A stretch of 15,333 bases of DNA from positions 1-15,333 of the forward strand of contig DAOTVD010000004.1 of NCBI GenBank assembly GCA_034437075.1, in the 5' to 3' direction. This DNA is from DAOTVD01 sp034437075. GTDB taxonomy: Bacteria; Chloroflexota; Anaerolineae; Aggregatilineales; J027. The translations under genes were made by a program, and so were the position numbers. The notes beneath the pieces were generated by a model that was not told the origin of the DNA, did no database searches, and worked only from the letters and a program-made list of their open reading frames with translations. Below, in pieces: positions 1 through 7,665 of this stretch. Position 1 is the first letter of the stretch. Every line of letters begins with the position of its first letter.

Positions 1-679
1 CTAAGCGTTGGGCGCGCACATCCGCTCGCCGATAGGTGGGGTCTAGCAAGACCAGCGCATCAAACCATTCGATAGCCTCTGCATAAAGGCTCACGTTCAT
101 GGCAGTTTCGGCCCGGGCGTAAATTTCCTCCGGCGTATCGGGGATGCCATCATCCTCCGGCGGCGTGGTTGGGCTAAGGAGGGGCTCGGCTGCCGTGCCT
201 TCTGTGGCGGGGGTTGCTTCGGGCTCGGGGGTGGTCGTCGGGGTGGGAGTCTGGCTGATGGTGGGGGTGGGTGTAGCCGCCAAGAGTAACTCCACCTGAG
301 CGAGTTGGGCGGCTGCGTCTTCGTAGTCGGGGCGGCGCTCCGTCACAAAAGCCAGGCGATCGCGCGCGAGTTCGGCATTCCCTGCCGCCAGATTATCCAG
401 CGCGAGGGCATATTGGGTGGCGACTTCCCCTACTTCTTCGGCTTCGGCAGCCGTGCTCAGTGCTTGATATTCGTCTTGCGCGCCGGCGATGCCAAAGAGC
501 GTTGTAATGGTCAGGCATAGCGCCGTCGCCATGCTGATAACCCCCAGGATCATGACTAGGCTTAGGCAATTGATATTTCTGCCCGCAGGGGGTGGTGGGG
601 GAGGCTCGCCTTGCAGTTGAATGGCCTCGTGCAGGCCCGTAGGGGCTTTGGGTTGGGTATCGTCTGAGTGTAGGGTCAC
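1..679 (-). CDS. Membrane-anchored TPR-like protein, C-terminus cut by window edge
   Basis: The frame is open from a GTG at 679 to base 1, giving 226 codons without a stop. The GTG follows an ACGAGG sequence by five bases. The only nearby ATG (702) is in another frame and soon hits a stop, so GTG is the best start. Visible parts: a short N-terminal tail with a run of six prolines (residues 26-31), one hydrophobic helix at about 38-66 that could be a membrane anchor, a helical segment at 70-134, a Thr/Pro-rich linker at about 135-183 (TPTP repeats), then helical sequence at about 184-226 with TPR-like spacing (YAEAIEWFDALVLLDPTY). The likely topology puts the linker and repeats outside the cell. 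It lies 49 bp downstream of hisF on the same strand and may be read through from it. I cannot name a function; TPR is a guess from helix pattern. Confidence 0.7.
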   Translation of the reverse strand, partial: MTLHSDDTQPKAPTGLHEAIQLQGEPPPPPPAGRNINCLSLVMILGVISMATALCLTITTLFGIAGAQDEYQALSTAAEAEEVGEVATQYALALDNLAAGNAELARDRLAFVTERRPDYEDAAAQLAQVELLLAATPTPTISQTPTPTTTPEPEATPATEGTAAEPLLSPTTPPEDDGIPDTPEEIYARAETAMNVSLYAEAIEWFDALVLLDPTYRRADVRAQRL

Positions 680-728
680 AGAAGCCTCGTAAAAAAACTC
701 ATGTTATGCTCGGGGGATACCGTAATGG

Positions 729-1490
729 TCAGGCTTGGCGGACATTCAAACCCGCCCGGCGCATGTACGCGCGGGACTTGATCGGGCTTTGGTCAGTAAA
801 ATGAAACATGCTCGCTGCCGCCGCCGCATGGGCACCGCCTTGAGTGATGGCCTCCACCAGATGTTGGGGCGTGCCCGCACCACCCGAGGCAATGACCGGC
901 ACGCTCACGGCTGCGCTGACCTGCGCAATTAGCTTGAGGTCATAGCCAGTCATGGTACCGTCACGGTCGATGCTGGTGAGCATAATTTCACCCGCGCCGC
1001 GCGCCACGGCCTCCTGCGCCCAGCTTACCGGGTCGTGCCCGGTGGGCGTTTGCCCACCTTCTATGCAGACGTCATACTTGCCGTGCCGGATTTCGCGCAC
1101 ATCAATCGAGACGATAATACACTGATTGCCAAAGCGTTGCGCGGCTTCGGTAATGAATTCTGGGCGGCGGACAGCTTCGGTATTGAGGGTGACTTTGTCC
1201 GCGCCTGCGTTCAGTAACTCGCGAATATCTTCTGTGCTGCGCAATCCACCGCCTGCTGTGAAGGGCATAAAACTTTCTTCGGTCACCTGGCGAATGACGT
1301 CATACAGCATAGCGCGTTTTTCACGACTAGCCGTGATGTCCAGAAAGACGAGTTCGTCCACGCCTTGGGCATCGTATACCATAGCTGCCTTAACCGGATG
1401 CCCCACATCGCGCAGTTGATCGAAGCGCACGGTCTTCACCATGCGGCCCTCTTTCAGTAGCAAGGTCGGAATGAGGCGGGTGCGCAACAT
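729..1490 (-). CDS. hisF: HisF-like ammonia-channel subunit of sugar amidotransferase (WbuZ/HisF2 type)
   Basis: A 253-residue (beta/alpha)8 barrel protein, the normal HisF length. HisF takes ammonia from HisH and, in histidine synthesis, closes the imidazole ring. HisF hallmarks are clear: DELVFLDITAS (45-55), GADKV (96-100), SIDVR with Asp130, LTSIDRDG (171-178) and VIASGGAG (199-206). The ammonia gate residues known from Thermotoga HisF are kept (Arg5, Glu46, Lys99, Glu168 here). The first catalytic residue, Asp11, is Leu: CLDVKDG of true HisF reads TLLLKEG. The same loss is typical of HisF paralogues that serve WbpG/PseA-type N-acetyl sugar amidotransferases. It starts 3 bp after the hisH-like stop and is third in an amidotransferase-hisH-hisF set. 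I therefore infer that it channels ammonia and does not act in histidine synthesis. Confidence 0.88.
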   Translation of the reverse strand: MLRTRLIPTLLLKEGRMVKTVRFDQLRDVGHPVKAAMVYDAQGVDELVFLDITASREKRAMLYDVIRQVTEESFMPFTAGGGLRSTEDIRELLNAGADKVTLNTEAVRRPEFITEAAQRFGNQCIIVSIDVREIRHGKYDVCIEGGQTPTGHDPVSWAQEAVARGAGEIMLTSIDRDGTMTGYDLKLIAQVSAAVSVPVIASGGAGTPQHLVEAITQGGAHAAAAASMFHFTDQSPIKSRAYMRRAGLNVRQA

Positions 1491-1493
1491 GCC

Positions 1494-2120
1494 TTACGCG
1501 GGCTCCGTGGCGCGTTCCCAAGCCATGAAGTTGCGCAGCACACGCAACCCGGCATCCTGGCTCTTTTCGGGGTGAAACTGCGTGCCGAAGATATTATCGC
1601 GCTGCACCGCGCTAACGAATTCATGCCCATAATGCGTCGTTGCGGCAATGATGCTTGCGTCCGAAGTCATGAAATAGTAGCTATGCACAAAGTAAAATTC
1701 GCGGCGTGTGACCCCTTGAAACAGGGCCGCGCCTTCACGCGGGGCAATCTCATTCCAACCGACGTGCGGCACCCGCAGATCGCCCATAGCCTCGAAGTGA
1801 CGCACCTGGCCGGGCAACCATCCTAGCCCGGCGTGCTGGCCGTGTTCGGTGCTGTCTTCGGCCAGAAGTTGCATCCCCAGGCAGATGGCCAGGATGGGCA
1901 CCCCTCTTTCGATCACCGCTTCGTTGAGGGCTGCCACAAAGCCGCCCTCATCCAGAAATTGCATCGCCAGGCCAAACGCGCCCACACCAGGCAAAATTAA
2001 ACGCTCGGCATTTAGAATTTCGGCGGGGTCGCTGCTGATGTTCACTTCTGCTCCCAATAGATCGAGCGCGTTGTACACCGACCGCAAATTGCCCATGCCA
2101 TAATCGACAATGGTAATCAT
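1494..2120 (-). CDS. hisH: HisH-like glutamine amidotransferase (glutaminase) subunit
   Basis: A 208-residue class I glutaminase of the HisH family. It hydrolyses glutamine to supply ammonia. The family start (MITIVDYGMGNLRSVYNAL), the oxyanion region LPGVGAFG (43-50), the nucleophile in AICLGMQLL (Cys80) and the His183/Glu185 pair in QFHPEKSQ are all present, so the enzyme looks active. It begins 4 bp after the amidotransferase stop and ends 3 bp before the hisF-like gene, which points to translational coupling and a working complex. Because the partner HisF lacks Asp11, its ammonia most likely goes to the neighbouring N-acetyl sugar amidotransferase and not to imidazole glycerol phosphate. 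A dual role in histidine synthesis is possible if no other hisH exists in the genome. Confidence 0.92.
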   Translation of the reverse strand: MITIVDYGMGNLRSVYNALDLLGAEVNISSDPAEILNAERLILPGVGAFGLAMQFLDEGGFVAALNEAVIERGVPILAICLGMQLLAEDSTEHGQHAGLGWLPGQVRHFEAMGDLRVPHVGWNEIAPREGAALFQGVTRREFYFVHSYYFMTSDASIIAATTHYGHEFVSAVQRDNIFGTQFHPEKSQDAGLRVLRNFMAWERATEPA

Positions 2121-2124
2121 TGGC

Positions 2125-3282
2125 TCAGTCTTTCTTATCCGGCGTCAGATTCCAGGCGTCTTGGTCGGGCAATTTTTCGCCACGTTGTATCTTAGATGGG
2201 TCAAACTGCCAGGGCACCACCTGATGTTGGACGGCCATATCGTAAAATTCTTCTTCATCCGTATTGATGTAATCCAGAAAGACATCCAAACTGGCCGGGC
2301 GTTTGCCGTCGTATTGGGTTTGGAGTTGCTCGGCTTCTTCGCGCGTGATGCGCTCGTTGCGAATGTCGATATTCATCAGATGATTGGTGCGGCCCATCCC
2401 GCGCTTGATGTACTTCAGATAATCCCGCACGCCTTGCATGGCGCATTCGATCTTCTCGTAGCCGTATTCCGGCGGGATGCCTTCGACTTGGTCGCCTTCC
2501 CAGCCCAATTCCGTTTGGATGACTTCGACCTGGCGTTTGACGTCCCACGGGATGTAACTCCCCAGGCAAATCGAACGGTAATTCAAGCGCATCAGGTCTT
2601 TTAGCTTGGGGTAGATGAAGGGCTCTAGGTCGCGCTCGGTGACCTCATCATCCAGCATGCCGAACATATCTTCCGCCGTAATGCCCAGATTCACAAAGCG
2701 ATTAAAACGCCGTTCATCGACCTCTTCGATCTCGTCGTAGCTGTAAAAGCTCTGATATTCCGCGTTCGGTTCGCCCCAGATCACCAAACCGACGCCGAAA
2801 CGCACGGCCATTTGCATCGGAAAGGCGAAGACCCCCACATGGCAATGCCAGCAGAAATCGCCCTTGCGCGCCAACATCTCACGCATGATCTTTTTGACGA
2901 CTTTCTTGTTGGGGGTAAAGCTCAGGAAATCGGCGCCCAGGGTTTGCAACGTCCGTTCACGATTCTTGAGCACGCCAGGGCGATAGAAACCATGATCCCA
3001 CGAAACGACCAAGGGCTTAATCTTGTATTGCGTGATGAGATACCACAGCGTGAAGGTGCTATCCTTGCCGCCGCTATACGGTATAATCGCATCATACGGC
3101 CCTTGGCCGCGATACTGTTCGATGAGTTCATCAAGCTGTTGTTTGCGCTCAGCCCAATCAATTTGTTGTTTTACCGTTTGGTTACGGCACACGCTACACA
3201 CGCCCTGCGCATCGAAGGTGACCGCATCAGCGGTTTCGGGTAATAAACAGCGTGTACAACGTTGCAAAGTGACATCCGACAT
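2125..3282 (-). CDS. N-acetyl sugar amidotransferase (WbpG/PseA/LgaA type)
   Basis: A 385-residue PP-loop ATPase. This family adenylates the acetamido oxygen of a sugar and replaces it with ammonia to give an acetamidino group, acting on nonulosonic acids or on 2,3-diamino sugars in O-antigens. Seen in the sequence: N-terminal zinc-finger pairs Cys9/Cys12 and Cys29/Cys32, the ATP-binding loop YSGGKDST (69-76), a CWHCH motif at 144-148 and IWGEPNAEYQSFYSYDE downstream. The length fits the family. The start has AGGA about nine bases upstream. It heads the amidotransferase-hisH-hisF set, with 4 and 3 bp spacings. The NeuB- and SpsF-type genes upstream on the same strand make a sialic-acid-like sugar the likeliest substrate, although the sequence alone does not fix it. 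Confidence 0.9.
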   Translation of the reverse strand: MSDVTLQRCTRCLLPETADAVTFDAQGVCSVCRNQTVKQQIDWAERKQQLDELIEQYRGQGPYDAIIPYSGGKDSTFTLWYLITQYKIKPLVVSWDHGFYRPGVLKNRERTLQTLGADFLSFTPNKKVVKKIMREMLARKGDFCWHCHVGVFAFPMQMAVRFGVGLVIWGEPNAEYQSFYSYDEIEEVDERRFNRFVNLGITAEDMFGMLDDEVTERDLEPFIYPKLKDLMRLNYRSICLGSYIPWDVKRQVEVIQTELGWEGDQVEGIPPEYGYEKIECAMQGVRDYLKYIKRGMGRTNHLMNIDIRNERITREEAEQLQTQYDGKRPASLDVFLDYINTDEEEFYDMAVQHQVVPWQFDPSKIQRGEKLPDQDAWNLTPDKKD

Positions 3283-3312
3283 GCGTATATCCTCGCTTTG
3301 TCTTCTCGTTGG

Positions 3313-4404
3313 TTACTCGTCGCTCAGCAAAGCGTCATCATAGACGCCCGAACTGAACACATGCACATAAGGCAGATCGTATCCCGCCTCTAGCGACCAT
3401 TGCCAAATCCAATTGGCATCGGTGATGGTCAAGTTGACGCATCCCCGGCTAGAACGGTACCCAAACCGATCGTGCCAGTAGGCGCCATGCAGCGCAATAT
3501 CCTCGTTAAAGTATAACACCCACGGTACAGCATCCAGGCTATAAAAGTCAGATCGGCCTTCTGCGCCATTCATATTATCGCCGCGCAGGCGCGCCCAAGT
3601 GCGGAACGTGCCTTCTTCGGTAGACCACTGCGGAAGCCCACTCGAGATTAATGTAGCGAACACGGGTGTGTCGTCTTCGTAAGCGACCATCACCTGCTCA
3701 AACAAATCCACAGAAAACCAACGCCCTTTCACCCCAGCAGGCCGCTCAGTAGGCACCACCTTGCCGATGGAGGTCTGTGGCACCCAGGCATCTGGGCCGA
3801 CCAAATACCAACGCAGGCCATCGATCTCGGCTTCGGCAAAAATGCTCACGCGGGTGTAACGCTCCAGACGCTCGCGCTCGCGGTCGCCTTCGGCACCAGG
3901 ATACGGCGCAGGGTATTCGGGCAGCAGCACCCAGGCCAGCGTCCAACGCAAGCTCTCCGGCGTGAGCTCCACCCCCGCGAATACACTTGGCTGAATGACG
4001 CTCGTCTGGCTTTCTTGAACCCATTGATTATTGCCGATATTCACCCAACCAGGTTGGTAGCCCGCTGTGGTGACGAACGTAAAACCATCTGGCATCATGC
4101 CAATCGGATTACCGTTTGGGCCGTCATAGAGTTGGGTGCCACCGGGGTTATTCAACCGCCGAAAAGCATAGCGATAGACTTCCGCTTCGTTGACTTCTAG
4201 CGGGACGATTTCTGGTTCGGGGTGCATCGTCATTTGGTCGAGCAGCAATTGATACTCGGCAAGGGGCAAACCCGCGTGGCAACCATTTGCTTGGGGTGCT
4301 TGCAGACACCGCTCGGCATCCGTTGCTTCAGCAGGCGATGCTATCCCCGCTAAGCCAAGTACCAACCCTAAACTAAGCCATACCAGCACTGTTTTCGTAT
4401 TCAT
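3313..4404 (-). CDS. Secreted L,D-transpeptidase (YkuD domain) with SH3-like N-terminal part
   Basis: A 363-residue exported enzyme expected to act on peptidoglycan stem peptides, making 3-3 cross-links or attaching proteins. Residues 1-27 form a signal peptide or anchor (MNTK followed by a hydrophobic stretch, then SPAEA). A bacterial-SH3-like segment with RLNNPGGTQLYDGPNG lies at about 78-132, and a second beta-rich segment at about 185-215. The YkuD catalytic domain covers about 230-350, with His306 in LHGAYWHDRFG and the nucleophile Cys322 in SSRGCVNL. Cys33 and Cys42 in the mature N-terminus could form a disulfide. The start has GGA about seven bases before ATG. It lies between the CMP-sugar genes and the amidination genes on the same strand, with 126 bp upstream and 30 bp downstream. 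In those 126 bp I found no convincing terminator or promoter, so it may be co-transcribed. Confidence 0.9.
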   Translation of the reverse strand: MNTKTVLVWLSLGLVLGLAGIASPAEATDAERCLQAPQANGCHAGLPLAEYQLLLDQMTMHPEPEIVPLEVNEAEVYRYAFRRLNNPGGTQLYDGPNGNPIGMMPDGFTFVTTAGYQPGWVNIGNNQWVQESQTSVIQPSVFAGVELTPESLRWTLAWVLLPEYPAPYPGAEGDRERERLERYTRVSIFAEAEIDGLRWYLVGPDAWVPQTSIGKVVPTERPAGVKGRWFSVDLFEQVMVAYEDDTPVFATLISSGLPQWSTEEGTFRTWARLRGDNMNGAEGRSDFYSLDAVPWVLYFNEDIALHGAYWHDRFGYRSSRGCVNLTITDANWIWQWSLEAGYDLPYVHVFSSGVYDDALLSDE

Positions 4405-4530
4405 GTTTCATCCGTTCATCCAATATCCCGTCAATACATACCATACAAACGGCGCAAATTCTATGCGCGCCATGCCGACATCAGCTAAACGTGGGGTGGT
4501 CGTAAACTCAGATGCGCTAGCCCCTGCTGA

Positions 4531-6003
4531 TCATACATTCGGTTGATGTTGGGGAATCTGGACAAAAAAACTGCTGCCTGCGCCAGGTTGGCTCGTAAAC
4601 CAAATACGCCCGCCCATAGACTCGGTGTATAGCTTGGCGATGGACAACCCCATGCCCGAGCCCGGCGTGCCTGTAATATGTTGGTGATCGCCGCCGCGTT
4701 TGTAACGCACGAAAACTGCATCCCGGTCATCTGGATCAATGCCCGGCCCAGTGTCGTCTACACGAAAACAGACCGCGCGCGCCTCCGGCACATGGTAGGC
4801 CGAAAGCGTCACACGACCAGCAGGCGGGGTGTACAAGTAGGCATTGTCGGTCAGACGTTGCAATACCCGGTGGATGCGCTCGCGATCAGCCCAAATGAGC
4901 GGTATATCGAGCGGCGTTTTGTCTTGAATATCCAGTGGGCGCCGTTCGGCAGCCGCGCGTTTACGCAACTTCTCGGCAGCATCGTTTACAACTTCGGCAG
5001 GCGAAACGGCAGCAAATTCGGCCCCGGGGGCGCGCTCGAAACGCACCAACTCGCTCATGTTCAGAATATAAGCCGCTAGCGTATTACCGCCGGTTTTGAT
5101 AATGTGCAAAAATTCGCGCTGTTCATCCTCGCTGAGCGTCAAACCACCATCCAGGGCACGTAACAATAAGTCGGTATAGCCGCGCACTGCCGTCAGTGGG
5201 ATAAGTGCTTCGTGGGTGAAAAAATTAATCTCCTCGAAAAAGCTCTTTTGCTCTTCGGCGTCCTTGGCCAGCGATACCGCATAGCCTTCGTTAGTCGGGA
5301 TGCCCTGGTTAATATGCAAAAGCTCCGGTTGGCGCGCCAGCAACCCGATAATGGCCTTCATATCGAACAGAGGATCGCGCGGGTATAACGCTTGAAAAAT
5401 GCGCGTTACGAAAGCCAGATCGGCGGGTTCATCTACCGTCCAGCGATACATACTCAAGTCTTTGGGGTAGGTCAGCCCAACTTGCGGAAAACGCCCCGGA
5501 TGTTTGCGGATGAATGGCGTCACGTGTTCGCGGTCGGAGGGCAAGGTTGCGGCCTGGTGGGCCGCTTGCAGGGCCTCCAGGCGGATGACCTCGGTATCTA
5601 GCCCGTCGGGATAGGTGCGCGGCATGAAGTTATTGACATACGCATAATCGGCAGACTGAAACAAGCCAATCGTCGCGTCAATCACTTGCGGATCAAGCAG
5701 CGGGCAATCGCCGGTGATGCGCACGACCACCGAGGCATCGAAGGCTTGCGCGGCCTCGACGTAACGGCATAGCACATCATTTTCGCTCCCCCGAAAAACG
5801 GGAATAGCCTGCGACTCGGCCCATTCCACCAAGCGATCATCAGCGGGTTGGTCTGTGGTGGCCAGAATCACCCGCTCAACTTTCTGAGCCGCGCGTACTC
5901 GTTGTATGACGTGCCCGATAAGGGGTTGGCCTGCCACTTCTTGCAGCACCTTCTCCGGCAAACGCCGCGACCCCAAACGGGCTTGGACAATCGCTGTAAT
6001 CAT
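4531..6003 (-). CDS. SpsF-type cytidylyltransferase fused to a histidine kinase core
   Basis: A 490-residue two-part protein in one uninterrupted frame. Residues 1-250 are a full SpsF/CMP-sugar synthetase-like nucleotidyltransferase: IVQARLGSRRLPEKVL (5-20), FRGSENDVLCRY (70-81), VRITGDCPLLDP (94-105), YPDGLDTEV (131-139), SDREHVTPFIR (156-166), RWTVDEPADL (187-196) and the family end NEGYAVSLAKD. Residues 251-490 are a cytosolic histidine kinase core: H-box FFTHEALIPLTAVRGYTDLL with His264, N-box LTDNAYLYTP (Asn387), G1 DDTGPGID (416-423), F-box FVRYKRG and G2 GSGMGLSIA (448-456). There is no membrane segment and no PAS or GAF domain. It should activate a nonulosonate with CMP and may phosphorylate a response regulator. 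Its ATG overlaps the preceding TAA (TAATG). Each half is recognised with confidence; the working of the fusion is inference. Confidence 0.9.
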   Translation of the reverse strand: MITAIVQARLGSRRLPEKVLQEVAGQPLIGHVIQRVRAAQKVERVILATTDQPADDRLVEWAESQAIPVFRGSENDVLCRYVEAAQAFDASVVVRITGDCPLLDPQVIDATIGLFQSADYAYVNNFMPRTYPDGLDTEVIRLEALQAAHQAATLPSDREHVTPFIRKHPGRFPQVGLTYPKDLSMYRWTVDEPADLAFVTRIFQALYPRDPLFDMKAIIGLLARQPELLHINQGIPTNEGYAVSLAKDAEEQKSFFEEINFFTHEALIPLTAVRGYTDLLLRALDGGLTLSEDEQREFLHIIKTGGNTLAAYILNMSELVRFERAPGAEFAAVSPAEVVNDAAEKLRKRAAAERRPLDIQDKTPLDIPLIWADRERIHRVLQRLTDNAYLYTPPAGRVTLSAYHVPEARAVCFRVDDTGPGIDPDDRDAVFVRYKRGGDHQHITGTPGSGMGLSIAKLYTESMGGRIWFTSQPGAGSSFFVQIPQHQPNV

Positions 6004-6593
6004 TATTCCGTACTTTCTTTTGTAGGAACGGTTTGGGCAGTCAGCGCGGCATACTCCGCCGCCAGGATGCTCATGCGGTGCACGTCATGCCAAGTACCGT
6101 CGGCCCACCAGGCTTGGCGATCTGTGCCATCCAGCCGAAAACCGTTTTTCTCGTAGACCCGCCGCGCCGCGCCATGGTTGGCCAGCACGCCTAGGTAAAT
6201 ACTATGCAAATTCAAGCGTCGGAAGCCGTAATCGACCATCAAGCGCGTGGCCTCGCTGCCGTATCCGCCGCCCCAATACGCTTTGTCGCCGATCATGATG
6301 CTGAAATCCGCGCGACGATGCACCGGGTGAATATGCGCCAGTTTGACATTGCCGATATGCAAATTAGTGGCTCGGTCGCAAACCGCTAACACGACTTGCG
6401 TAGCATCTGTCGTAGTAGCCCGCCAAAAGGCGTATAAATCGTCGAGCGTGGCCGGGCGGCGCCCGACTTCCAGCGCACGGGTGACTTCCGCATCGTTAAG
6501 CCATTCCAGATACCGTTCGGTAAGGTCGGCTTCTTCTAGGCCGCGCAGATAGCACCGCTGACCTGTGATGAACGGGCGATATAAATCAGGCAT
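6003..6593 (-). CDS. GNAT N-acetyltransferase, RimJ/RimL type (second in the sugar cluster)
   Basis: A 196-residue GNAT-fold acetyltransferase that moves acetyl from acetyl-CoA to an amine. The acetyl-CoA loop is AYWGGGYGSEATRLMVDY (about 105-122), followed by ANHGAARRVYEKNGF, which is typical of RimJ/RimL relatives and of PseH/LegH-like sugar acetyltransferases. I place the start at 6593, where ATG overlaps the NeuB stop (ATGCCTGA) with CAGGA upstream. An upstream ATG at 6614 would add seven residues and a longer overlap. The stop overlaps the next start (TAATG). In this operon it probably acetylates an amino group of the nonulosonate precursor, but the exact substrate is not visible. Confidence 0.85.
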   Translation of the reverse strand: MPDLYRPFITGQRCYLRGLEEADLTERYLEWLNDAEVTRALEVGRRPATLDDLYAFWRATTTDATQVVLAVCDRATNLHIGNVKLAHIHPVHRRADFSIMIGDKAYWGGGYGSEATRLMVDYGFRRLNLHSIYLGVLANHGAARRVYEKNGFRLDGTDRQAWWADGTWHDVHRMSILAAEYAALTAQTVPTKESTE

Positions 6594-7665
6594 AGTCGCC
6601 GTCCTGAATGCCATCCCCCAGCGGAATATCGCGTTGCGCGGCTTTGCCTTCTATGGCGGGCAAGTGGCGCGGATGCACGCCGGGGCGTTGTTGGCCAGGC
6701 CGCAAAATCGCGATATTGACATCTTCGCGCAGGGCATCGCCTTTTTGAATGGGTTGGATGGCCTGCACGGTGCGCCGCGCGAAGCGGTGCAGTTCTTGTT
6801 CATCCGCCTGGATAGCCTTATCCGCGCTGCCCAGCGCCGCCTCCATGTCCCGCATCGCGCGCCCCATCTGCGCGAGTTGGGCGGGCGTCAGCGCGAAGCT
6901 ATGATCTGGGCCTGGCAGGCGTTTATCCAACGTGTAATGCTTTTCGATGACGCTGGCCCCCAGCGCCACAGCCCCCGCAGGGGCGATGACCGGGTCTAGG
7001 GTGTGGTCAGAGAGGCCCACCGCCACCCCATAGCGCTGTGCAAGCTCTGGAATGACGCGCAAAGCCGCGCTACTCAGCGGGGCCGGATATTTGGCCGTCA
7101 CTTGCATCAGCACCAGATGTTCGCCCCCGTGCTGACCAAACCACTCCACCGCGAAGGCTATATCCTCGTGTGTGCTGGCCCCAGTGGAGAGCACCACGGG
7201 CTTACCCGACCGCGCCGCCGCTTCTAGCAGCCGAATATGGCTAATTTCGTACGAGGCAATTTTGTGAATCAGCGTATGCGGGTCAACGGCTTGGAAGTCT
7301 TGCACCGAAAACGGCGAAGACATAAACAATATATCGCGCTTGCGACAATACGCGGCGAGTTCGCCAACCATGTCGTAGGGCATAGCCAGGTCTTCGAAGA
7401 TGCGCGTAATGTCTTCTGTGATACCCGCTTCGCTGAGGTACTGGCTTTCGCCCGCATTCGGCACATACACAGACTCGGCGCGGTAAGTCTGGAACTTGAC
7501 GGCATCCGCGCCCGCCTCGGCGGCAACATCAATTAACGCGCGGCCCATAGCCATATCCCGCGCGGGCGTGCCCATGCGCCAGTTCGAACCCGCCTCTGCG
7601 ATGATGAAGACGGGCGACCCTGGCCCAATCTGACGCCCATTCGCTAATTGAAATGTGCTATTCAT
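6586..7665 (-). CDS. NeuB-family nonulosonic (sialic-acid-like) acid synthase
   Basis: A 359-residue enzyme that condenses phosphoenolpyruvate with a 6-carbon N-acetylated sugar to make a nine-carbon nonulosonic acid. Family marks: FIIAEAGSN (20-28), DAVKFQTY (54-61), SSPFS (116-120), KIASYEI (135-141), QVTAKYPAP (188-196), GLSDHT with His221 (217-222) and IEKHYTLDK with His243 (240-248), the two histidines that hold the metal in NeuB. A C-terminal SAF/antifreeze-like domain covers about 295-359 (RRTVQAI...NIAILRPG). The start at 7665 overlaps the upstream acetyltransferase stop (ATGAATAG) and has GAGG upstream. An ATG at 7686 is possible but less likely. NeuB, LegI, PseI and SpsE cannot be told apart from this sequence; the SpsF-type partner recalls the Bacillus spsE-spsF pair. 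Confidence 0.93.
   Translation of the reverse strand: MNSTFQLANGRQIGPGSPVFIIAEAGSNWRMGTPARDMAMGRALIDVAAEAGADAVKFQTYRAESVYVPNAGESQYLSEAGITEDITRIFEDLAMPYDMVGELAAYCRKRDILFMSSPFSVQDFQAVDPHTLIHKIASYEISHIRLLEAAARSGKPVVLSTGASTHEDIAFAVEWFGQHGGEHLVLMQVTAKYPAPLSSAALRVIPELAQRYGVAVGLSDHTLDPVIAPAGAVALGASVIEKHYTLDKRLPGPDHSFALTPAQLAQMGRAMRDMEAALGSADKAIQADEQELHRFARRTVQAIQPIQKGDALREDVNIAILRPGQQRPGVHPRHLPAIEGKAAQRDIPLGDGIQDGDYA

Noticed and set aside
680..728. Run of seven T on the minus strand (691-697) as a terminator after hisF
   Set aside because: No stable hairpin precedes it in the gap.
504..734. 13-base repeat GTAATGGTCAGGC at 504-516 and 722-734
   Set aside because: Only two copies, one inside a coding frame and the other across the hisF stop; no flanking structure, so probably chance.
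1494..2120. Histidine biosynthesis operon
   Set aside because: Only hisH- and hisF-like genes are present, beside an N-acetyl sugar amidotransferase, and the HisF lacks Asp11.
2110..2604. 164-residue plus-strand frame opposite the amidotransferase
   Set aside because: Shadow of a well-supported gene, without a start signal or known motif.
4405..4530. Hairpin GGCGC/GCGCC and TAGAAT box as terminator or promoter before the transpeptidase
   Set aside because: The stem is only five base pairs with a long loop and no T run, and TAGAAT has no -35 at suitable distance.
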